Source of the DNA: Sialis fuliginosa
Lineage: Eukaryota; Arthropoda; Insecta; Megaloptera; Sialidae
NCBI GenBank assembly: GCA_961205875.1
Contig: OY540810.1
Coordinates: 8,618,001-8,682,000 of the forward strand
DNA: 64,000 nt
Reading direction: 5' to 3'
Below are positions 56,140-64,000 of this stretch, piece after piece. The position numbers and the translations under genes were made by a program. Every line of letters begins with the position of its first letter. Position 1 is the stretch's first letter. The notes under the pieces are model-generated. The model saw only the letters and a program-made list of their open reading frames with translations. It searched no databases and was not told the DNA's origin.

Positions 56140-56395
56140 GACTTTAACTGGATAGGTACATATGTTTAAGCGAATTTACAGAGGAATTTAATAATAATCT
56201 CGTTTGTCGTCAAACGGCTTGGTGCGTAGGTTTATTTATGCCACTACTACAACACTACTTTTTTTAAAGAAAATTGGTGAGACAAGGGTCTGGTAGTCCC
56301 CTTGTAAGTACAACAGAGGGAATTTACATTATGAATCTATTCACAGTACATACATTTACAGTATGGAACGTCTACTGTACAATATTTTAGATTAT
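56140..56395 (+). repeat. SINE body, plus strand, head-less copy
   Basis: Shares 'ggataggtacatatg', 'cgtcaaacggcttggtgcgt', 'tatgccactactacaac' and 'acagtatggaacgtctactg' with the minus-strand SINE at 55096-55392. The tRNA-like head is absent; instead 'ttgcgtttgactttaact' follows the mariner TA. Confidence 0.7.
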
Positions 56396-58579
56396 ATTAC
56401 CCTATTGGAAATTACTGTTTAAACTTTGGAGGTAGTAAATAAAAAAATTATTTACCTACGCCACTGTTAGTGAACAAAAATATAACTTAATACAATCCTT
56501 TGTTTGCACAAAAACAAAACCCTCGAACGTTATCTGATCTATTTAATTTTCAATTATGGAAACAATTGTAACAAAAATGAATGGAATTTCTCACAATTGT
56601 TGGATTTGAAAGGTTGGATGGTGTATTTTTTTTCGAAAAGCATTTTGATCATTTTGTTTGATTTACGTTCGTTTAAAAACGTCTGTCAGAGTCGGGTTGA
56701 ATACATGATAAGGATTTTAACAATTATATGTAGGATAATATGTATATGTATATTATCGTATACCATTGACTGCTAAACGGTGTGCCGCGAAAAAGTAATT
56801 TTTGCTCACGATCACGCACGCTCACGAGAGAAAAAAATTTTGTCACGCCCGCTCATTCACGGTTACAAAAAAAGTATTCACGATCATGCACGCTCACGAA
56901 TCCTTAATTTTTTTACTCATGCCCGATCACGCACGACGGATCACGCCCGTGACACGATTTAATGTAATTTTTGTAAATTAATTTTGAAATGTTGAAAATT
57001 AATGTTTTTTACGTACATTATATTATGTGTAGATATATTTATGTATATTCATATTATTTCTTCTAAATTGCATTGCTAGTACAAGTAATAGCTAAAAAAA
57101 ACGTGTTAAAAAGAAATCCTTATAGGTACGGACTTGTGTGACAGCCTGTATATTCATATCTACCGAAAGATTGATTTTTCATACAAATAACACATTTCTA
57201 AACTAAAAAAAAACAGACTAAACTAATTCCGTGTAGAAATCCATACCGATATAAAAACGGGGGAAAAAGGTAACTTTTGTTCCAAAAAGAATACATACGT
57301 ATAACTCATATGCCGCAAGGACGAACGGTGGTAACGGTAGACGCATATTTAATAGAATTATCATATAAAGAATTCTATACCAATTAACCAGAGTAACATG
57401 TTTTATTAAAATGTCAAGTGCAGATAAACTGATCCGACAATTGATTTGAAATAATGAGGGATATCGCAATGATATCTGAGGGTTGAGGGGGGAAGCATCA
57501 GTGCAATCAAACTCACCTGCGATTCGAAAATAGATAACATGTTAGTTTATTCGGAAATATTGTTATTTGATTGTTTCCAAAACAATCGAATGTAATATAG
57601 AATAGTACCTATGTGTAACTACGGACTAAAAAATACAACAGAATTTCAGTGAATTGGATCTCGATATAATAGACTTCTGATATTATACAGAGTGGGGCAT
57701 TTAAAGTGTTACAGTTTATTATATCAGAACCATCGCATATTTGAAAAAAATGTTTCAACCAAAAAATGTTTGGTTGTAAGGGGGAAATCGAATAGTAATA
57801 TTTATTTGCTATTTTAACGTGGCCTTCAAGGATGTTTGAAAGTCAACATTTTTTTAAATAGGAACCTATAGTTTTTATTTAGTAATCTTATTCTACATGA
57901 AAAAACACGAATCTTTTATTGAAAACTTTTGTTTGAACAACCTAAGCTTTCCAAGGTATCTAACAAAATAATTCGAGATTTTGAACTTTCAAGAATTTTT
58001 TACTCAGAAACCATAAACTTTAGAAAAAAATTCAGGATACTAAAAATGTTTATTTTGATCTAGTAAAGCTTGGAGAATTATTTTAAAAAATTTAAAAACT
58101 TTTTTAAACATTTTTTTTTTTTTAACAAAAACAAAAAAAAATACAAATTGTTAAAAAAATTATAGAATAATTCTCTGAGTTTCATTAGACCACAAGAAAC
58201 AGTTTTTGTATTATTTTATAATTTTTTATTTATAATGAAACGAATTGAAAATTTTATCGATAATTATTTTTGTGAATTATACTTTTAGAGCATAAGTACA
58301 ATCAATGGTTTTAATTAACCAATTCTATTTTTTGTTAAAATATTGAAATTAGCAAAAAGTTTTGTTTTAATCAGTTCAAATTTCAATAACACATATTAAC
58401 AAATAATTTAAAATATCTATAATAATATATCTTACTTACTTAACTCAGGGTATTATACGGGATTTTCCTAAGATCAGGATCTAAAACTTTCTTAAATCAA
58501 ACTCATGAATATGCATAACATCTTATACAGTATATAACCTCTCTTAAAGTATACTGCCTAAACATATAAACCTCACCCT
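56396..58579. other. Non-coding, AT-rich, with a CACG-rich patch
   Basis: 56795-56960 holds many 'tcacgcacgctcacga'-like phrases. The pair 'cacgatcacgcacgctcacg' (56801) and 'cacgatcatgcacgctcacg' (56879) are about 78 bases apart, so this is a diverged tandem or subterminal array. 57290-57540 is less AT-rich, without a convincing frame. 57700-58450 is very A/T-rich. No gene called. Confidence 0.4.
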
Positions 58580-58809
58580 GGGTTGCATAAAGCATAATTA
58601 ACCACGATTAGTTAATCAGTTGTTTTCAAACCATGATTAATGTTAATTTTGAACTTAATTTCGATTTATAAATGAACAATTCACTAAACATGACCATTTT
58701 TTACCTTATAAAATTTATCATAAGTGAGATAGTTTTTTTAGAATGAACATAATAATGGTTTTAAAACAACTGATTAACTAATCGTGATTAATTTTGCTTT
58801 ATGCAACCC
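58580..58809. mobile_element. MITE with GGGTTGCATAAAGC ends
   Basis: Left 'gggttgcataaagcataatt' and right 'attttgctttatgcaaccc' are inverted. Further in, 'gattagttaatcagttgttt' mirrors 'aacaactgattaactaatcg'. About 230 bases, non-coding. GGG-starting TIRs would fit PIF/Harbinger, but no TWA duplication is clear. Confidence 0.8.
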
Positions 58810-58899
58810 AAGGTCAATGTATTAAATATATCTTACTATGCGTAGGTACCTTTCTCCTCTGGTCTATTTCCCCATTACTGGATTTTTAGTTTTAGACGA

Positions 58900-59165
58900 G
58901 ACGCAAGCTAGAAGGAAGTGAGTGGAATTCTAAGACGGAACCTAGTGTTTCCATGGAGTTTGAAAGTATAATTTTACACGATTTTCTCAGTAACTACTGA
59001 ACGGATTCTATTCTGGTTTTCACTAATGAATAGGTTAGGTTTAGGTGTAAAAGTGGATATTTTGTGTAAATTTCATGAAGCTAGAAAACAACGATTTTCG
59101 TGAACCGTGTGTTATGAGCATGTTGGGTAAACATGTTTGGTGAGCACGTTAAATATTTTAGGTCC
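58900..59165 (+). repeat. Helitron-like fragment, family B
   Basis: Contains 'cacgattttctcagtaacta', 'attctggttttcactaatga', 'aggtttaggtgta' and 'gagcatgttgggtaaacatg', as in the 3' half of 29225-29975. It begins next to 'gctagaaggaagtgagtgg', the same 19 bases found at the end of the fold-back element at 30322. Confidence 0.65.
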
Positions 59166-61398
59166 ATTAACCTTGACTCATGCGTATTAAGCAGAAATTA
59201 ACGACTTAAAATAAGTGCTGCCAAGTGTACCTCATAAAATGCATTGCATTTACATTATTATAAATTCATTAAAACCGTGCTTGTTTCATTGATATAAATG
59301 ACGTCACTGCTTGCTGCGCTGCGTGCTATCATACTAGATTTCAGAATTACAACTGTTTTAAAACATTGAGCAATTTCATAACAATTTGACACCTAGTAGA
59401 TAGCGTTAGCTGGGAGCTTATTTGCTTTTGCACCCAAGCAAATTCTTTATAAGTACCGGGCATAAGTGTGACATAAGATATGGAAAACATTATAATATGA
59501 TGTGAACAACGGATGCAAACACATATACAATGTGTTTGGTATATAGATTGTAAAATACTACAAAAGCTGTTACAATACAAGGATAGTTTTCGAACTATTT
59601 CATGAGAATTATCCGACCAACTACAAACAATGACCACAGAACTGTTATGGGGTGGATCGTCTATCTTATTCACACACACACACACAACAAACATTTCTCC
59701 ATACATTAAACCAATTTCATATAATATTTTATATTCACAAATATACTAGAAATTCCACGCGACCGATTTATTTCGATTTATATCCTACTTCTTGGTTTCT
59801 GAACATAAGTTGTGTTCCTCGACTACTATACTATGAATTATTTTGTGTATTTAAAAATCAAAATCACTGTCTAAAATCTTCAGGGATATATTATGTAGGT
59901 ACGTGCGTTTTTGGGGCCAGCCGGACCTCGAGATACCAATTAATTTTTTTTTATTGTTAATTATTTCAGAGTTTTTATAGGTACCTACAAATATCTAAAA
60001 AATGTGTATCTTTATTTATTTATAAAAATTCACGATACTAGTTAAGGGTTAATAGCGATTTTTTTATTAAATCAAATCTAGGTCAAAACCAATTAATCTC
60101 AATTTTTTTAAAGCAAAAGAAGACTAAACAGATGGAAATTTTAAGCCTTATCCTATAGAGAAAAGAAGATAGAAAGCATAGTTTTAAAATTCTAAAAAAT
60201 AAATAAAAAATTATCGTCCACGATCAGTTTCGAGGAATTTCAGAAAAAAATAATACACACTAATAAATGCAGGTCTTTTTTACAGAAATCAACTTTATTT
60301 TTTGTATTTTTTTTTTTTAATACAAAAAACATATGAAGCAAATTTTAAAAACACTATAATTTTCATTTTATTTTTTCAAATACTTGAAATTTTTTTAAGT
60401 AAATAAATAAAATTTTCGTAAAGGCGAAAATTAATTTGTGTGAAATATTTTGTTTCTGAAACTTATCAAATGTAGTTATATTGCATTTTAAAAATTTGTT
60501 TTCTATTCTCTTTATTTTTATTCATAAATTTTTTAATTTAAGAATTTTAGAAAAAAAATTGTCCTTTACTAAATTAAAATCTTTGTTCTACACCCTTGGC
60601 TTCTGGGAAGTGCCTCATTCAATCCAGCCTTATTACAGTACTGCATGTACTTGAACAAACTAAAAATGAAGTTAAAGAGATATAAATAGAATTAAAAAAT
60701 TCTGAGAAAAGTATTATAGTATAAAATACTTTAAAGAAGATAACAAATTAAAAGCCGTTGAAGAATATGTCAAGAGTATAATAATGTCTACATTAACGTC
60801 GTTAATTTATGATAAAAAAAACGTGAAATTATTCAAACGAAATGCAAACATTCCACCATTAACTCTAGAATCAATTAAAACCAATCTCGTACAATCTACT
60901 TTAAAAGTCTGACCACAGACCTTTATCTTGTTAAACCACATCAGCAAGGGATAAAACAGATTTAATTTTTTCCCCGTTTTCGAATTAACTTTTGCTAAAG
61001 TTCATGTTATGAGAAATTATGTAATCAACGTTGATTCAGATTACCTATTCAAATACCTCAAGAAAGTATTACATTATTAAACCGTACAATAAAAAAAAAA
61101 CCTAAATGCAAATGAAAAATTAAAAATCTATTATATACAAAAATTTACAACCTTTACCAAATGAGTTTTGTAAAGAATTTTAAATAAAATTTTTCGATGA
61201 TGAATTATGAAACTCAAATTGATTTTTTCTCATTCCACAAATATATTTGAATACCCATATATATAAAGAGAGAAATAAGTCTTTTATGATGTAAGTATAC
61301 CTACTTAAACGGGATTTTTAGAAATTCAACCCATTAAAGGGGGTAAAATAGTGTTAAACATCTATAAATTTTAATACGTTTATTTGTATAAGCTTATA
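59166..61398. other. AT-rich non-coding sequence
   Basis: A CRE (atgacgtcac) is at about 59298 and a (CA)n run at about 59670-59688. 59345-59960 has frames open on both strands but no domains. 60180-60600 is nearly pure A/T. The coding-like relic at 60706-60912 is listed separately. Confidence 0.4.
60706..60912 (+). pseudogene. Possible decayed coding relic, unidentified
   Basis: Open for 68 codons between TGA (60703) and TGA (60910-60912), with residues of ordinary protein composition (EKYYSIKYFKEDNKLKAVEE, then LFKRNANIPPLTLESIKTNL) rather than the Phe/Ile/Lys noise of this AT-rich DNA. A second such stretch, AKVHVMRNYVINVDSDYLFK, starts near 60994 in another register and ends at TAA near 61079. 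This pattern suggests an old gene or transposon protein broken by stops and frameshifts. Family not recognised. Confidence 0.3.
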
Positions 61399-62525
61399 TC
61401 TCTACCTCTATAAAAGGAAGTTACATTTTTCTTCATGTTAAAGGTAAACTCGAAAACTATTGAGCCGATTTTAATGCGGTTTTCACCAATAATTAGATAA
61501 ATTTTCAGTGGGTGTTTTTAACTATTAGTATTTTATGAAACCCTAAGGCGGCTATTACACTATCAAAGAAATGTGATAAAATTTCATTGATCAATGAAAT
61601 ATGACAGTGTAATAAGTCAACTTTTATAATATTTACCTTCATAATATTTCTATGATCATAGTTAATGAAATGACAGTCTCTTATATTTGATCAAAGTTTT
61701 TTGACAGATAAATCAAAATGGCGACTGCCAAGGTATCACTGACAGTTACAGTTAATATATTAATATCAATATAATCCAGCTATTATATGATAATCTTCTT
61801 ATTGATTATAAAAACTGCAATACATAGTTGTAAATTCAAACCTTGATCGCGTCAACTGACGAACATCCACACATTGATTATCAAAATGCACCAAAAAAGA
61901 AGAAAATATCCCTAGATAATACTAAGAAAATATTATCAAATATTTTATGTAGTGTAATAGAACAAAATCTCGTATTTTATCAAAGAAATATGATCAAATC
62001 TTTGTCAAAGATCTTTGACATATTTATTTGACAGTGTAATAGCCGCCTAAGATTAACATCAAAATACAAAATAATCTTTTATCAAGTAGTGTTTTGTTAT
62101 CATGATGTCACAGCCATAGAGATGTAATTTTTTATTTATTTATTGAGTTGTCGCTCCAGTTATATTAGATATCTAATGTCACAACAAACAAATGTCATTG
62201 ATATAAAAAACAGAACCCATTGAATAAAGAATTCTATCGTTTACGGTTTCAATATTGTATTCATTTATGTCACTAAAATCACGTCTCCAAATATTTTGTC
62301 GAACAAATCGATGATTTTTGACACATGTCAAAATTAAATATTTTGAAATATATTGATTGAAAATAAAGAAATATTTCACTTCCAAAAAAGGTAATATATC
62401 GAAATTGATTATGACTGTTTTTTTTTTATAGACTCAGTAACTTCTGGACGGATTTCATTCAGAGGAAGATTTTGGTGTATAATTTGTGGATATTAACCCG
62501 GGTAACACCGAGTCCAATATGCTAG
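61399..62525 (+). mobile_element. Helitron-like element, family B, copy with nested MITE
   Basis: Begins near TC at 61399-61400 after A and ends CTAG (62522-62525) before T, with 'cccgggtaacaccg' shortly before. Interior blocks ('ttttaatgcggttttcacca', 'gattaacatcaaaatacaaa', 'ttttggtgtataatttgtgg') follow 29225-29975. Without the 501-base nested MITE and its TAA it would be about 623 bases. The 5' boundary is accurate to only a few bases. Confidence 0.65.
61547..62047. mobile_element. PIF/Harbinger-like MITE nested in a Helitron-like copy
   Basis: Ends GGCGGCTATTACACT and AGTGTAATAGCCGCC are inverted and flanked by TAA (61544-61546 and 62048-62050), the usual TWA duplication of PIF/Harbinger. 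Subterminal motifs such as 'ttgatcaatgaaat', 'gaaatgtgata' and 'aaatatgatcaa' recur. The interior includes 'atcaaaatggcgactgcca' and an open frame of 62 codons (61843-62031) with no domain. Paralogous Helitron-like copies have uninterrupted 'ctaagattt' at the insertion point. Confidence 0.9.
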
Positions 62526-62579
62526 TTGTATATAGAGGTTAATTTCAGCTAAAATACTGTCCTATAAAAATAAAATAAA

Positions 62580-62885
62580 AAAATGCCAGGTATCACAGGA
62601 CTTTCTTATACGCACTAAAATATGTCTTTTTTATGAATAGAACATTTACATTTACCTACAATATTTTTCCTAATTCGAACCGTTTAAAAAAAATTGGAAA
62701 AAAATGTCTAGAATAAACTCTTATCGCTTGTCGGATTTGTTCTTTTTGCAGTACTAGAAAGACAGACAGACCAACCGGCGCAACACACAGATATCATGGC
62801 GAAAATAGTCAAAATGGATTCAGTGAAGATCAAAATGGATATTTCCATCAAAATCTCAAATTCCGATATTGCGATATTCTAAAAT
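62580..62885 (+). repeat. Interspersed repeat family F, copy 4
   Basis: Contains 'gccaggtatcacaggacttt', 'agaaagacagacagaccaac', 'gatcaaaatggatatttcca' and 'tcaaaatctcaaattccgat', collinear with the other family F copies though diverged. Confidence 0.55.
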
Positions 62886-64000
62886 TCAACACTAATAGGG
62901 GTAAAAAAATTGTTCGAGACTAACAGTACAAATGGTATTAAATTTTATTAATTGTATAATTATTGATAAAACCGAATACAAACAGAGCGAAACATATACA
63001 ATAATGAATATTTATTGAAAAATCAAATACATACATGTACATATTTTTAATATCGTTAAATTTAAATTAAATCAATCAATAGACAGAGCTTTCACAATGA
63101 TTGAATTTTGATTATATGTGAAACTCACCTTTGTCTGTGATATTGAAACAATATAATATGGGGAAACTAATATTTGGTCAGATTTAGTCCAATATTAATT
63201 TCCACGAGGGTTGATAAGTACGTGATTACATCAATGTAAAAATACTTGAACTTCCGGTATGCATAAAATATTTATAATCAGGGTCCCGCAATACACTCAC
63301 TCACGGTGAGTAGATATTACATTACCATTACCAACTAGCGAATAGCTACAGGATAGATAAAATATAGTTAAGGTAAGTACACACTGGAGCATTAGAAGTT
63401 TGTGAACACTGAATACGATTAAAATTAATAAAACTCCGGTCATTATAGTTAGGGAGGTGGTGGCAGAATAGGAATACGTTTTATACGTCGCTGATAGCAA
63501 CATGTAATGAAGATTTTAATATAATATAACGAATCGATCAAAGTAGGTTCTGAGTTTGTTTTTTTCAAGTCTCATTGTTACAGAAAACATAGATTCATCA
63601 TAAAATAATTTGGGACGTTAAAACGATAAATAACCCTTCTTGTTTCATGTGAAACATTTTTACACGCTTAATAATTCGATCTTGATGCCCAATCTTTAAA
63701 ATTTAATGAATAAAACTGCAATTCCTATCAGCAAATATTAAACTCACAATCAGTAGAAACTATTATAAAATGAGTTTTCTGACATTCTGATCTCACCACA
63801 GAATAACGATAATTGTTGCAAAAAATATATCAGTTTTGTAAAACAAGTGAACTTAGCAGAGAAAAATGTTTAAAAATTTAAACTAAAAGTACCAGCCTAG
63901 TACTAAAAATCCTAAAAAATATATAAATTCCCTGTTTTGTTAACTAGACTTTGAGCATATAGTCAAGGGTAGGGTTGCCAGAATATCTCTTTTAAGAGAA
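62886..64000. other. Non-coding sequence to the window end
   Basis: A short family C fragment ('aaactcacctttgt', about 63121) is present. 63280-63500 is less AT-rich ('aatacactcactcacggtga', 'ggagggtggtgg'-like run near 63450) and single-copy, without a convincing frame. No gene seen. Confidence 0.4.

Noticed and set aside
59345..59960. Overlapping frames of 119 and 102 codons on opposite strands
   Set aside because: No domain, low-complexity Cys/Val runs from a CA repeat, and no splice or start context.
57680..60620. Possible 2.9-kb element with 'gtggggcattt' near 57690 and 'aagtgcctcattc' near 60608 as inverted ends
   Set aside because: The match is short and imperfect, no target duplication is visible, and the interior shows no coding remnant.

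Overview
This is a eukaryotic, strongly AT-rich and intron- or intergenic-like window, most likely from an insect. I favour a lepidopteran, because the interspersed repeats include the '...cccgcgacttc.tccgcgtg...' / 'atcaagatcggtt...tttagccgtgaaa...acagacag' class, GGTACCTA-type motifs are common, and there is a tRNA-headed SINE. That taxonomic call is an inference from repeat style. No complete host protein-coding gene can be demonstrated. The only host-gene candidates are a CpG-rich promoter or first-exon-like patch beside an assembly gap (about 1600-1990) and a possible terminal exon at 44002-44157, which has an acceptor, an open frame, a stop and a downstream AATAAA.

Almost everything else that can be explained is mobile DNA, often nested. 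From left to right: SINE-like copies and a 200-N gap (1-1505); CpG patch (1600-1990); TA-flanked palindromic MITE (3582-3824); repeat family E (5013-5677); TTAA-flanked MITE (6361-6801); a 1.05-kb element with arrays of ACACAC..GTGTGT palindromes (8501-9553); two TA-flanked MITEs (11379-11664, 12212-12598); a hairpin insertion with an 11-bp target duplication (14764-15016) inside another MITE; a 0.4-kb segment duplicated at 16956 and 35979; the RNase H and zinc-knuckle end of a non-LTR retrotransposon with a 46-A tail (21351-22395); fold-back elements at 24647, 30322 and 53630; Helitron-like copies at 29225, 38320 (minus strand) and 61399; a 6 x 100-bp tandem array built from a SINE-like repeat (32981-33577); a pogo/Tigger-like deletion derivative with a dead zinc-finger remnant (42204-43213); a 68-bp pogo-like miniature element (45714-45781); and a dead mariner between opposed SINE copies (55096-56395).

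The most notable object is a 3.45-kb fold-back element at 48625-52075. It has about 1.13-kb, nearly identical inverted arms, each made of about eight ~140-bp tandem units. It is flanked by a perfect 9-bp duplication (CAAAATTTC) and inserted into an older repeat, whose uninterrupted paralogue at 17597-17605 shows the empty site. Other unusual items are a palindrome open on both strands that encodes a 7-residue repeat, and a Harbinger-like MITE whose insertion into a Helitron-like copy is supported by an empty site elsewhere in the window. There are no operons or cooperating genes; the window records successive transposon insertions.
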